This document shows positions 42,866-52,007 of a DNA stretch of 62,886 nt, one piece after another. A program made the position numbers and the translations under genes. This DNA comes from Candidatus Bathyarchaeota archaeon (GTDB lineage Archaea; Thermoproteota; Bathyarchaeia; TCS64; PIYN01): contig PIYN01000016.1 of NCBI GenBank assembly GCA_003601775.1, positions 1-62,886 on the forward strand, given 5' to 3'. Under the pieces are notes generated by a model. The model was not told the DNA's origin and searched no databases. It saw nothing but the letters and a program-made list of their open reading frames with translations. Numbering within the stretch: the first letter of the stretch is position 1; every line of letters starts with the position of its first letter.

Positions 42866-44446
42866 TTAAAGGTCCTTCGAGACGTAGACGCCGTCCCGCC
42901 TGTAGCCCCTCTCCATGTAGTACCTCTTCGTCCCCAAGGCGCTCATCACGAGGATCTTCCTCCGATCATACTCCTCCCTGGAGAGCCTCTCCGCCTCGGA
43001 GAGGAGGATGGAGCCCCACCCCCTGTGCTGCCAAGCCCCAGGGAAGCGCCTCCCCACGGGGACCATGGGTCCGTAGACGTGGAGCTCCCTGACGATGCTG
43101 TCCTTGGAGGGGTCGATCTCGGGCCTATGCGCCCTCTCCGAGGGGATCCTCAGCCTGAGGAGGGCTACGAGGATGTCCCTCCGTCTATCCTCTATGGAGA
43201 GGAACTCCTCCACGCCCTCTGAGGCCTCATAGGTCCTCCTCGTCAGCTCGAGGTCGTCGGGGTCCGGCTCGACGCCCTCCTTGAGGAGCCTATGCCCCAC
43301 CTCCCGGCACCGGATGCACCTACACCGCTTCCCCAACTCCCTGAGGCGCTCCGCGACGAGCTGCCGGAGGTTGCTCTTCCTGACCCCTGCCTCTATGAGG
43401 TTCACGGGTATATCCCTCTGTATCCTCATGATGCGGACCCAGGGAGGGACCATCTCCTTCACCTTAACGAGGAGCTCCACGGCCTCCTCCGTGGAGAGGG
43501 GCTCATACTCCCCCCTCCTCCACCACTCGTAGAGCTTCGTCCCCTTGATGACGAGGCAGGGGTAGATCTTCAACATATCCGGCCTGAAGTCCGGGTCCTG
43601 GAAGATCCGCTTGAAGGCGAGGAGGTCTCTTTCGAGGCTGGAGCCGGGGAGGCCGGGCATCATGTGGTAGCAGACCTTCAGCCCCGAGTCCTTGAGGATC
43701 CGGGTCGCCTCGATGACGTCCCCGACGGTGTGCCCCCTCTCCACGAGGCGGTAGATATCGTCGTAGACGTTCTGGACGCCGATCTCAACCCGTGTCACGC
43801 CCATCTCCAGCAGTCGATCCACCTGCTCCTCCCGGGCATAGTCAGGGCGCGTCTCGACGGTTATCCCCACATTCCTGATCTCGCCCCCCTCAGCGAGGAG
43901 CTTCGCCTCCTCGAGGCCCCCCGTCCTCCGTCCCAAGAGGCCCTCCAGGCACCCCTTGACGAAGTACCTCTGATAACTCTCTGGGGCGGCTGGGAAGGTC
44001 CCGCCCATGATGATGAGCTCCACCTTATCGACCCTATGCCCTATCGCCCTCAGCTGCCTGATCCTGCTCTCCACCTGCCTGTATGGGTCGTAGAGGTTCT
44101 GGGCGCCCCGCATCGAGGCCGGCTCGTGCCCCGTGTAGCTCTGGGGGACCCCCGCCTCGGGGCCTCCGGGGCAGTAGGCGCACCTCCCATGGGGGCAGGG
44201 TAGGGGCTTCGTCATAGCCGCGATGACTATGACGCCGCTCGCGGACCTGACCCTCTTCCTCCTGAGGATCGGCAGGAGCCTCCTCCGCTCCTCCCCCTCC
44301 CTCAACGCCCTTATCAGGTCAGCGTTCCCCGGTATCCTCCCAACCCCCAGGGCGCCGCAGACCTCGAACTTCACCCGTTCGACGTCCTCCCTACTGGGGG
44401 AGGACAGCTCCATCAGCCGCTCGATGATCGCCCTCGAGGCATCCAT
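42866..44446 (-). CDS. elp3: Elp3 radical-SAM tRNA U34 carboxymethyl synthase
   Basis: 526 residues from ATG 44446, ~6 nt from the transcription start predicted by the TATA-like acctatattcc; the longer in-frame start at 44518 would overlap the S30e gene. Radical SAM cysteines: PCPHGRCAYCPGGPEAG near residue 86. Family stretches KVELIIMGGTFPAAPESYQ and TRVEIGVQNVYDDIYRLVERG are present, and the C-terminal ~150 residues are a GNAT acetyltransferase domain (RGWGSILLSEAERLSREEY, GTKRYYMERGYRRDG). It makes cm5U at the wobble position from acetyl-CoA. Confidence 0.96.
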   Translation of the reverse strand: MDASRAIIERLMELSSPSREDVERVKFEVCGALGVGRIPGNADLIRALREGEERRRLLPILRRKRVRSASGVIVIAAMTKPLPCPHGRCAYCPGGPEAGVPQSYTGHEPASMRGAQNLYDPYRQVESRIRQLRAIGHRVDKVELIIMGGTFPAAPESYQRYFVKGCLEGLLGRRTGGLEEAKLLAEGGEIRNVGITVETRPDYAREEQVDRLLEMGVTRVEIGVQNVYDDIYRLVERGHTVGDVIEATRILKDSGLKVCYHMMPGLPGSSLERDLLAFKRIFQDPDFRPDMLKIYPCLVIKGTKLYEWWRRGEYEPLSTEEAVELLVKVKEMVPPWVRIMRIQRDIPVNLIEAGVRKSNLRQLVAERLRELGKRCRCIRCREVGHRLLKEGVEPDPDDLELTRRTYEASEGVEEFLSIEDRRRDILVALLRLRIPSERAHRPEIDPSKDSIVRELHVYGPMVPVGRRFPGAWQHRGWGSILLSEAERLSREEYDRRKILVMSALGTKRYYMERGYRRDGVYVSKDL

Positions 44447-44504
44447 AGGGTTCGATCTAACCTCAGGAAAATGGGAATATAGGTATTCGCCTATGGAGAA
44501 ACAG

Positions 44505-44669
44505 CTACCTCCTCCCACCCCTCTCGGGCTGGGCGGCCATGAGGAACCTCTTCTGGTAGTTCGCCCAGTTCCTCCTACGCGGGATGGGGCTCCTCCTCGG
44601 CCTCCCCTCGATCTTCGGGGTCTGGGACCTCACCTTCCCGGCCTTCGTCAAGGAGCCGTGTGTCGGCAT
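44505..44669 (-). CDS. rps30e: Ribosomal protein S30e
   Basis: 54 residues, ATG 44669 to TAG 44505. The start MPTHGSLTKAGKVRSQTPKI is the S30e signature; the rest is very basic (EGRPRRSPIPRRRNWANYQK). It binds the small subunit near the decoding centre. The gene lies 58 nt before elp3 on the same strand and overlaps only the false extension of that gene. Easy to miss because of its size. Confidence 0.9.
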   Translation of the reverse strand: MPTHGSLTKAGKVRSQTPKIEGRPRRSPIPRRRNWANYQKRFLMAAQPERGGRR

Positions 44670-44725
44670 CTTAAACCACTCCGCTCAACGTAGCGGCGAT
44701 CCCCTCTATAAAGTTTATGGGCGAG

Positions 44726-47041
44726 CTATCTCCGTCTAAGTGTGAGGAATAGCGCGACTGTAGCGACGAGTATAAGAGAGAATATGGTTATCCACTTCCA
44801 GGGAGAAGCGGGTGGTGTCACTGGTTGAACCGGACTCGTTGTACCGCTCACTTGATTAGAGTCGGCTGATTCCCCGCCCTTATCGACGACTCTTATGGTG
44901 AAGTAGTACGTGGTCTCGGGTAATAGCCCAGTTACCTCATAAGAGGTCACGGAGCTGTTAGTTATAGTGCAGATCTTTGTTCCGAGGGTCCCCCTCGAGA
45001 TTGATTGATAGATCTCGTAGGCGGCGAAGTCTAAGTCGTAGTTTCTCGTCCAGATCAGCTTCATAGAGTCATGAGTGATATTAACGGGGTTATAAAGCGA
45101 GACCGGGGTTGGTGGTAGGTTTATAGTATAGGTAACGGATCTTACGGTCTCATTATTCCCAGCATTATCCACGCTATAATAACTTATGGTATAGTTTCCC
45201 TCCGCTGTGAGATTAAAGGGTTCCATAAATCTCATCCATTCATCGCCATCTATCTTATAAAAGGTCTTATTTACCCCAAAGCCCACATCCACAGCAGTTA
45301 ACCGTACTGAAATCGGTTCAGAGTAAACTCCCCCCTCAGGACTGATCGTGGTCTTAGGTGGAGTGAAGTCCATCGTACTCACATAGTATTCAAACATCTT
45401 CATTAAGGGATAATAGTCTATTGGATCCTTATACTCAGAATAGGGCGTGTTACCGATCCCATCCCCATCCAAATCCTCACCTTCATAGTCACTCCAGTAG
45501 TTGCCCAGATAGTTTCTATAGAGAGTACCATTAAACACATACTTCATCGGTACAAGAGAATGCCAGATGGTTGTTGAAGAGTCGTAATTGAAACTTTCTT
45601 CATTATCTATGAAGTTATTAAGAAAAATGACATTATTGTCTGAAGATCTAAGGTCAATACCCACGAAATTGCCTGATACATTGTTAAAATAGATCATATT
45701 ATCATTGCTGGAGGAGTTTAAGCGAATGCCAACAACTATTGTTGATAGAGTATTATTAGCGATTGTGTTATTGGACGAGGAATGAAGGTTGACACCATAG
45801 TAGCTATTAACCACGGTATTTCCGATGATCATGTTATTTCTTGAATTTCTCAGGTAAACGGCATGATAGTTATCTGGTGCATAAACGTTTTCTATCCTGC
45901 AGTTATTGGAATAAGCAAGTAATACTCCCTGTCCATTACGTCTTATTGTCAGATCTTTCACAATTACATCACTTGAATTTATAATTCCAATATATCCTGC
46001 ATCCTTTGGTATATACAAACTATGTTTATTTATTAAATAATAAACGGGGTTACCTTCCACGAGATTACTCATATCTATGTTGTGTTCGAAATGGGAGAGT
46101 TCATTACCGTAAACTTGGAAGTTAAGATAATTCATAGACATAATATTTTCCTTTAATGTACAATTAATTGAGTACAATAGGTAGATGCCACAGATATTAT
46201 TTGTTGTATTGACGTTTTCTATCCTACAGTTTTTAGAGTAAGCCACTAAAACGCCATGTCTATTTTTCATCAGTATTAAATCCCTTACGTTTATGTTAGT
46301 TGAGTTCACGATCCCCACATAACCCGCGTCACTCGGTATCTCCCTATTCTTCTCGCTTACTAAATAGTAAATCGATTTTCCATCTACCTTATTGCTTGAA
46401 TCTATCTTGTGCAAGAAATGACAGAATCTTGAACCCTGTACGTTGAAATTATAGTCATTTTCAAAGATTACGTTGTTTAACATCTTAATATTTTCTGACT
46501 TATATATATAGACTCCAAAGTAATTTTTTGATACTTTGTTACTAACTATTGTAACATTATTTGTCTCCTCTATCAATATGCCACAGTAACTATTATTTGA
46601 GACTATATTATCTGTTATTATGCCATTTGTTGCAGTGTCCAACTTAATACCGTAGAAATGGTTTGAGATGATGTTATCCTTTATGACAAAGTTCTTGGGA
46701 TAAATCAGGATTCCCGAGGTCGTATTGCCGTTTATAGTAAATCCCTGTATGGTCACATCACTCCCTGTAATGAAGAAATCATGTACGATACAGTTTTTTG
46801 GACCATTCTCTGACCTGATCGTTAGACTCTTTCCTACTGTGACGCTCTCAGGGTAGACTCCGTCCTTAACGATGATCGTGTCGCCGGAATTTGCATGGTC
46901 CACGGCCTCCTGAATTGTTGGGTAGTCCACGGGCACTATGATCGCCCTCGGGCTCGAATCTACGGGATACGAACTATAAAATAGGCTATAGATCAACAAT
47001 ATAATGAGGGAAGAGTTGAGGAGAAGAGGTGGTCTTTTCAT
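44726..47041 (-). CDS. NosD-like right-handed beta-helix surface protein with Fn3 domain and C-terminal anchor
   Basis: 771 residues. Signal peptide (hydrophobic ~10-25, cleavage near Ser30), then DYPTIQEAVDHANSGDTIIV, the usual start of NosD/pectate-lyase-fold parallel beta-helices. Many N-rich coils follow (NN.I..N.., GI.L). Two tandem ~108-residue units (about 198-306 and 307-413) share H.ID.SN.V.G....YYL, DAGY.GI.NS and YS.NCRIENV. Near 500 there is a dockerin-like DGDGIGNTPY segment, then a beta-sandwich (~570-640), an Fn3 domain (~645-740), and a final membrane helix WITIFSLILVATVALFL with RRR tail. Many N-glycosylation sequons. GC content is visibly far below the neighbours, suggesting transfer. 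Probable S-layer-associated or adhesion protein. Confidence 0.88.
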   Translation of the reverse strand: MKRPPLLLNSSLIILLIYSLFYSSYPVDSSPRAIIVPVDYPTIQEAVDHANSGDTIIVKDGVYPESVTVGKSLTIRSENGPKNCIVHDFFITGSDVTIQGFTINGNTTSGILIYPKNFVIKDNIISNHFYGIKLDTATNGIITDNIVSNNSYCGILIEETNNVTIVSNKVSKNYFGVYIYKSENIKMLNNVIFENDYNFNVQGSRFCHFLHKIDSSNKVDGKSIYYLVSEKNREIPSDAGYVGIVNSTNINVRDLILMKNRHGVLVAYSKNCRIENVNTTNNICGIYLLYSINCTLKENIMSMNYLNFQVYGNELSHFEHNIDMSNLVEGNPVYYLINKHSLYIPKDAGYIGIINSSDVIVKDLTIRRNGQGVLLAYSNNCRIENVYAPDNYHAVYLRNSRNNMIIGNTVVNSYYGVNLHSSSNNTIANNTLSTIVVGIRLNSSSNDNMIYFNNVSGNFVGIDLRSSDNNVIFLNNFIDNEESFNYDSSTTIWHSLVPMKYVFNGTLYRNYLGNYWSDYEGEDLDGDGIGNTPYSEYKDPIDYYPLMKMFEYYVSTMDFTPPKTTISPEGGVYSEPISVRLTAVDVGFGVNKTFYKIDGDEWMRFMEPFNLTAEGNYTISYYSVDNAGNNETVRSVTYTINLPPTPVSLYNPVNITHDSMKLIWTRNYDLDFAAYEIYQSISRGTLGTKICTITNSSVTSYEVTGLLPETTYYFTIRVVDKGGESADSNQVSGTTSPVQPVTPPASPWKWITIFSLILVATVALFLTLRRR

Positions 47042-47123
47042 ACCTCAACCCCATAAACTAGTCTTCCTATTCGATGGATAACCCTTTCGCGTGCGGACAC
47101 TCCTCTCAAAGGTGTCCTTTAGG

Positions 47124-47837
47124 CTACCCGTAGAGGTTTTCTCTTCCCAGGGCTATCGCCACAGCCTTCTCGGCCAAGACCTGTAGTGGATCGATCACGG
47201 GGACGGGGACATCCCCCTCCTTTAAGACGAGGGAGACCTCGGTGCACCCGCAGATGATCGCCTCCGCCCCCTCCTCGACGAGTCTGGCGACCACCTCGAG
47301 TATGATCTCCCTCCCCTCGGGGATCAGACCCCTCTTTATCTTCTCATAGATCGCCTCCATGCCCCGCCTCTGAGCCTCCTCGCTCGGATGGATGACCTCG
47401 ACCCCATGCTTCTCCAGCGCCCTGTCGTAGATCCCCGCCCTGAGGGTCCCCGTCGTGGCGATGAGCCCGACTCTCCTCGCCTCTGGGAGCCTCTCCCTTA
47501 TCCGGGCGGCCGTCAACTCGATCATGTTCAGGATGGGTATCCGCACCCCCTCCTTGAGTTCCTCATAGAAGTAGTGGGCCGTGTTGCAGGGGATGATGAT
47601 GAAGTCTGCCCCAGCCCTCTCCAAGTTCCTCGCTGTCCTCCTCATCTCCGGCAGGGGGCTGGGTCCCTCCCCCAGGATCGCCGCGGTCCTGTCCGGGATC
47701 TTGGGGTTGCTGTCTATGATCACCCTCAGATGGTCCTGGTCCCTCTCAACGGGGGTCGCCCTGATGATCCTCATGAAGAGCTCCGCGGTGGCCTCGGGGC
47801 CCATACCCCCCAGGATCCCGATGACCTTCTCCTCCAA
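47124..47837 (-). CDS. Aspartate/glutamate racemase family protein
   Basis: 237 residues. Both catalytic cysteines of the two-base mechanism are in place: IIPCNTAHYFYEEL near residue 83 and IICGCTEVSLVL near 195. The start KVIGILGGMGPEATAELFMR is typical of the aspartate racemase (RacD/YgeA) branch. It would interconvert L- and D-aspartate or a related acid. Two nucleotides separate it from the upstream metallo-hydrolase gene, so they share a transcript. Confidence 0.92.
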   Translation of the reverse strand: MEEKVIGILGGMGPEATAELFMRIIRATPVERDQDHLRVIIDSNPKIPDRTAAILGEGPSPLPEMRRTARNLERAGADFIIIPCNTAHYFYEELKEGVRIPILNMIELTAARIRERLPEARRVGLIATTGTLRAGIYDRALEKHGVEVIHPSEEAQRRGMEAIYEKIKRGLIPEGREIILEVVARLVEEGAEAIICGCTEVSLVLKEGDVPVPVIDPLQVLAEKAVAIALGRENLYG

Positions 47838-47839
47838 AC

Positions 47840-48568
47840 CTATCCCTCTCCATGTAAAGTGAAGGGCGCGTCGTGGCCGGGTATGACCAAGCTCGGCCTC
47901 AGACCACGGATGACCTCCAGGCTTCTGACGGAGGCCTCGGGGTCGAAGTTCATGCTCACGACGGAGGGGGGCCTCATCTCGAGGAGGTCCTCCTTCACTA
48001 TCACGGCGTCGCCGACGATGGCGACCCTCCCCTCCTCCGTCTCGGCGATGACGGAGATGCTCCCCGGGGTATGCCCCGGGGTCTCGACGACCTTCACATT
48101 CTCCGTGAGCTGGATCCCCTCGGAGATGGGGTCCACGTCGAGGATGGAGATGAAGGCCTCCGCGAACTCTGGCCAGTAGAGGCGCTTACAATACTCGACC
48201 TCCCTCTCATGGATGATCAGCCTCTTCCCCCTGAAGAGGTAGTTACATTCGATGTGGTCGTAGTGGCAGTGGGTATTCACGACGATATCTACATCCTGAG
48301 GGGAGAGGCCGACCTCGGCGAGCCTCGCCCTCAGCGCTCCATACCTGCCGAGCTGGAGGATGCCGGGGTCGACTATGATGTTCTCTCCCCCGTCCCTTAT
48401 CAGGACCGTGTTGGTCGAGCCCAGGTTGAAGCGGAGGTCGCCGTAGATCTCCCTCACCTCAGGCCCTGGCATCGGGGTGAGGGGCCACCTGAGATTGAGG
48501 ATGGGGCGCCCCGCCCTCAGGCCGAGGGACATGTAGAAGCAGTGGATGAGGATCTCAACCTCCGCCAA
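47840..48568 (-). CDS. Metallo-beta-lactamase fold hydrolase
   Basis: 242 residues. Zinc motif THCHYDHIECNYLF near residue 96, further ligands in TPGHTPGSISVIAE (~155), VAIVGDAVI (~177) and IPGHD (~232). This is a complete glyoxalase II/lactonase-type site. The N-terminal ~45 residues are hydrophobic and precede the core. Substrate unknown; homologues act on thioesters, lactones or RNA, but no beta-CASP domain is present, so RNA cleavage is unlikely. First of a two-gene unit with the racemase. Confidence 0.88.
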   Translation of the reverse strand: MAEVEILIHCFYMSLGLRAGRPILNLRWPLTPMPGPEVREIYGDLRFNLGSTNTVLIRDGGENIIVDPGILQLGRYGALRARLAEVGLSPQDVDIVVNTHCHYDHIECNYLFRGKRLIIHEREVEYCKRLYWPEFAEAFISILDVDPISEGIQLTENVKVVETPGHTPGSISVIAETEEGRVAIVGDAVIVKEDLLEMRPPSVVSMNFDPEASVRSLEVIRGLRPSLVIPGHDAPFTLHGEG

Positions 48569-48627
48569 AGGGTGACACCTGATCTCTGAAGGGGTCCTCG
48601 AGGTATTTTTAATTGTCCCCTGGGCTC

Positions 48628-49443
48628 CTATTTCTCGACCCTGATCCTCCTCCCTGAGGCGTCCAGCCGGGTCCTGCCGAACTCCTCCGCGATGCTCTTC
48701 AGCTGCTCCGAGTTGAAGACCGGGCCGTCGACGCAGACCCTAAATCCCCCTATGGCGCAGCTCCCGCAGAGGCCGACGCCGCATTTGATGATGCGCTCGA
48801 GGCTCGCCTGGACGGGTATACCGCGTTTCTCCGCCTCCCTGAAGACCTCGACCATCATCAGCTCAGGCCCGCAGGTGTAGATCATGTCGAAGTGCTCCTC
48901 ATCCATCTTCCTCGCCGCCCAGGTGGAGGCGAAGCCCTTGAGGCCGTAGGAGCCGTCGTCCGTCGTCACGATGAGCTCACCCCTCCCCTGTAGGAGCTCC
49001 CTCAGCCTCTCGAGGAAGATGAGCCTCTCCCTGTCCCTCCCGCCGAGGATGAAGGAGACCTCCGCGCCCCCCTTGAGGAGTTCCTCGGCCAGAGGCGTGA
49101 GGGCGGCGACCCCGGTCCCCCCTCCCACGAGGAGGCACCTCCCCCGGACAAGGTCGAAGCCGTTCCCCAGGGGACCCCGCACCCCTATGAGGTCGCCCTT
49201 CCCCTTCCTGTGGAGTTCCTCGGTCGCCTCGCCAACCCTCCGGACGGTCACTGCCGAGAGTCCTCCTCGGTTGATCGTTGAGAGGGACATGGGGACTTCA
49301 TCCACGCCCGGCACCCAGACCATTACGTACTGCCCCGGCCTCGCCGAGAGGCAAGCCTCATCCCTGAAGAAGAAGGTCTTGACATCCCCCGACTCCACCT
49401 TGACCTCCTCTATGGGGACGACCCTTATCCTAAGCCGCTCCAT
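48628..49443 (-). CDS. pyrK: Dihydroorotate dehydrogenase electron-transfer subunit
   Basis: 271 residues from ATG 49443, inside the end of pyrD (14-nt overlap). Ferredoxin-reductase fold: FAD-binding ARPGQYVMVWVPGVDEVPMS, NAD-binding LLVGGGTGVAALTPLAEEL, and the C-terminal [2Fe-2S] cysteines in CGVGLCGSCAIGGFRVC. With PyrD it forms a class 1B enzyme that passes electrons from dihydroorotate to NAD+. Coupled to pyrD by overlap. Confidence 0.94.
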   Translation of the reverse strand: MERLRIRVVPIEEVKVESGDVKTFFFRDEACLSARPGQYVMVWVPGVDEVPMSLSTINRGGLSAVTVRRVGEATEELHRKGKGDLIGVRGPLGNGFDLVRGRCLLVGGGTGVAALTPLAEELLKGGAEVSFILGGRDRERLIFLERLRELLQGRGELIVTTDDGSYGLKGFASTWAARKMDEEHFDMIYTCGPELMMVEVFREAEKRGIPVQASLERIIKCGVGLCGSCAIGGFRVCVDGPVFNSEQLKSIAEEFGRTRLDASGRRIRVEK

Positions 49444-50347
49444 GAGCCCTCCCAACAACCTCCTCCACGCCCCCGAAGCCCTTCCTCCTCAGATAGGCCT
49501 CGATCCCCTGGATTATCTCCTGGAAGACGCCGAGGCCACGGTACATGATCGCCGTCCCCACCTGGACGGCGGAGGCCCCACAGAGCAGGAATTCGACGGC
49601 GTCCCTCCAGGTCAAGATGCCCCCGCAGCCTATGACGGGGATCTCCACGCTCTCCGCGACCTCCCAGACGCACCTCAGCGCCACGGGCTTGATGGCCGGT
49701 CCCGAGAGCCCTCCGGTCACGTTGGAGAGGATGGGGCGGCAGGTCTCGACGTCCACGGCCATCGCCCTCAAGGTGTTGATGGCGGTCACCCCGTCGGCCC
49801 CACCCCTCTCGGCCGCCCGGGCCACCTCCCCGATCCTCGTGACGTTCGGGGTCAGCTTCGTGAAGACCGGGACATCAACGGCCCCCTTCACGGCCCTCGT
49901 CACCTCCTCCACCATCCCCGGGTCCTGTCCCAGGAGTCCGACCTCCCTCACGTTGGGGCAGCTGCAGTTTATCTCTAGGGCATCAGCTCCGGCCTCTGAG
50001 AGCTTCTCCGCGACCTCGACGTACTCCTCGGCCTCTTCGCCGAAGATGCTGGCGACCACCGTGACGCCCCACCTCTTCAGGCTCCTGACCTCCTCTGAGA
50101 ATTCATCGACGCCGGGGTTCGGGAGCCCCATGGAGTTTAGGAGACCACAGTCCACCGCGACGACGGTAGGGTTTGGATGCCCAGACCTCGGTCTCGAGCC
50201 GATGCTCTTCGTCACGACGGCCCCAGCCCCGCTCTCGTAGACGCGCCTGAGCAGTGGGGCGGAGAGGCCGAGGATGCCGGCGGAGAGCATCACGGGATTT
50301 CTCAATCTTAGACCGGAGATCTCCACGGCTAAACTTAATTTCGACAT
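49430..50347 (-). CDS. pyrD: Dihydroorotate dehydrogenase, class 1B catalytic subunit
   Basis: 305 residues from ATG 50347, preceded by gtagg; eight extra in-frame codons to 50371 overlap the divergent nop5 gene. FMN TIM barrel: LRNPVMLSAGILG, GAGAVVTKSIG, LEINCSCPNVREVG with the catalytic cysteine, FTKLTPNVTRIGEVA, and GCGGILTWRDAVEFLLCGAS. It oxidises dihydroorotate to orotate. Forms an operon with pyrK. Its start lies only 14 nt from the opposing nop5 ATG. Confidence 0.95.
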   Translation of the reverse strand: MSKLSLAVEISGLRLRNPVMLSAGILGLSAPLLRRVYESGAGAVVTKSIGSRPRSGHPNPTVVAVDCGLLNSMGLPNPGVDEFSEEVRSLKRWGVTVVASIFGEEAEEYVEVAEKLSEAGADALEINCSCPNVREVGLLGQDPGMVEEVTRAVKGAVDVPVFTKLTPNVTRIGEVARAAERGGADGVTAINTLRAMAVDVETCRPILSNVTGGLSGPAIKPVALRCVWEVAESVEIPVIGCGGILTWRDAVEFLLCGASAVQVGTAIMYRGLGVFQEIIQGIEAYLRRKGFGGVEEVVGRAHGAA

Positions 50348-50361
50348 CCTACTTGAAGTAG

Positions 50362-51576
50362 ATGGATACAACTGATAAAGGTTGGGAGAAGGGTTTGGAG
50401 GGCAAGGTCACGGAACGGAGGTGGGAGGAGGCCTTCATCGTGGACTCGGTCCTCGGCATCCTCGCCTTCAACCCCAGGAACGAGCTGGTGGAGAGGGTCC
50501 TCTTCCCCCCTGACCCCAAGGGGATCGCCAAGGCCCTCATGAGGCTGGAGAGGGGGGAGGTCATACCCGAGGTCAGGGAGGTCCTGAGGAAGCTCTCCCA
50601 GAGGGGCTTCAGGGTCTTCACCTTCGAGAATAGGGCCCTCGCGAGGGCCCTCCAAGGAGAGGCGCAGATGGGGGTCCGATTCAAGGAGCGCACTCCCGCC
50701 GGCGACCTTCTCCGCAACAGGCTCGTCGAGATGGCCGTTGATATGGGGATGGCCGAGGAGGAGAAGGATCTCTGGGCCCTGATACACGAGGTCGCCTTAA
50801 GGATGGCGAGGGGGAAGGTCACCCAAGAGTTTGAGGAGGTCCAGCACATGATACTCCAGGCTGTGGGCATCCTCGAGGAGCTGGACAAGGTGATAAACGT
50901 CCTGTCCATGAAGGCGCGGGAATGGTACGGCATCCACTTCCCTGAACTCGGCCGTCTCATCGGCGACCATGAGACCTACATGAGGCTCGTCGCGGAACTG
51001 GGAGATCGGGCGAACTTTACGGCCAGAAACTTGGAGGGGATTGGCCTGCCCGCCCCCTTATCCAGAGAGGTCGCGGCGGGGGCGGCGAGGTCTCTTGGGG
51101 CGCCCCTGAGGTCGGGGGACTTGGAGATGATTAGGGGGGTATGCCGGGAGATCCTATCCCTCTACGACCTGAGGAGGAGGGTGAGCGACTACCTTGCCTC
51201 TCTCACCCAGGAGGTCGCTCCCAACACCGTGGAGGTGGCGGGACCCCTGCTGACGGCGAAGCTCATCGCCAAGGCGGGGGGCTTGACGAAGTTGGCGATG
51301 ATGTCCTCGAGCAAGATACAGGTCCTGGGCGCGGAGAAGGCGATGTTCAGGGCCATGAGGACAGGCTCCAGGCCACCGAAACACGGACTCATCTTCCAGC
51401 ACCCACTCATCCACTCGGCCCCCAGGAGGCACAGGGGAAAGATCGCGAGGGTACTGGCCGGGAAGCTGGCCATGGCGGCGAGGGCGGACGCCTTCTCAGG
51501 GAGGTTTATAGGGGATAAACTAAGGGGAGATCTGGAGGAGAGGATCCAAGAGATAAGGGTCTCAAAAAGCAAGTAA
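50362..51576 (+). CDS. nop5: C/D box snoRNP core protein Nop5 (Nop56/58)
   Basis: 404 residues. A short N-terminal fibrillarin-binding domain (~1-110), a coiled coil (~135-270) and the Nop domain with PNTVEVAGPLLTAKLIAKAG, then LAMMSSSKIQVLGAEKA near residue 325, ending in a basic tail. It bridges L7Ae/sRNA and fibrillarin in archaeal 2'-O-methylation complexes. L7Ae and fibrillarin are both in this window. Fibrillarin normally sits next to nop5; here it is 834 bp away. Confidence 0.95.
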   Translation: MDTTDKGWEKGLEGKVTERRWEEAFIVDSVLGILAFNPRNELVERVLFPPDPKGIAKALMRLERGEVIPEVREVLRKLSQRGFRVFTFENRALARALQGEAQMGVRFKERTPAGDLLRNRLVEMAVDMGMAEEEKDLWALIHEVALRMARGKVTQEFEEVQHMILQAVGILEELDKVINVLSMKAREWYGIHFPELGRLIGDHETYMRLVAELGDRANFTARNLEGIGLPAPLSREVAAGAARSLGAPLRSGDLEMIRGVCREILSLYDLRRRVSDYLASLTQEVAPNTVEVAGPLLTAKLIAKAGGLTKLAMMSSSKIQVLGAEKAMFRAMRTGSRPPKHGLIFQHPLIHSAPRRHRGKIARVLAGKLAMAARADAFSGRFIGDKLRGDLEERIQEIRVSKSK

Positions 51577-51585
51577 AAAGATCTC

Positions 51586-51611
51586 CGCAGCCCCGACCCT
51601 TCGAGGCTGCG
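51586..51611. terminator. Stem-loop between convergent nop5 and alba genes
   Basis: cgcagcc at 51586-51592 pairs with ggctgcg at 51605-51611 around a 12-nt loop, immediately after the nop5 stop and before the alba stop. It could act as a shared 3'-end or processing structure; a classic archaeal U-tract follows on neither side, so termination is only inferred. Confidence 0.3.
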
Positions 51612-51637
51612 TACTCCAATCGACCTGTGCCTCTGCT

Positions 51638-51916
51638 TCACTCCTGCTTCTTTCGGCTCAAGGTTATGGCGATCGTCGAGACGTTCCTCTTGTTCTCCCC
51701 TTCTCCCAGGACCTCGGTGCCTATGGTGATGTTGTCTACGACGATGTCCGTGAGGAAGCTCCTCCTCGTGACCTCCACGACGTCCACGGCGCTGCTGATG
51801 GCTCTCCCCCTCGCCAGGACGTTCACCTTATCCGCCTTCTGTAGGGCGGTGACCAACGCGGTCACATAGCTCAGGATGGGCTTAGAGCCCACATAGACGT
51901 TCTCGGTCTCAGACAT
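51638..51916 (-). CDS. alba: Alba chromatin/RNA-binding protein
   Basis: 92 residues. Alba fold: NVYVGSKPILSYVTALVTAL with the DNA-contacting Lys near residue 12 and its neighbour hydroxyl residues, KVNVLARGRAISSAVDVVEVTRR, the exposed hairpin GTEVLGEGENKRNVSTIAI, and a short basic tail. It coats DNA and RNA and is a major nucleoid protein. The strong ribosome-binding site GGAGGAG and TATA element taagtataag (~51951-51960) suggest high expression. Oriented against nop5 and between it and fibrillarin. Confidence 0.95.
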   Translation of the reverse strand: MSETENVYVGSKPILSYVTALVTALQKADKVNVLARGRAISSAVDVVEVTRRSFLTDIVVDNITIGTEVLGEGENKRNVSTIAITLSRKKQE

Positions 51917-52007
51917 TTCCCATCTCCTCCTTCATATCTAATTCAACACTTATACTTAAAATATCCTCATCGATCCTGCCTGTATAGACCCCTAAGATGG
52001 ATTAATA

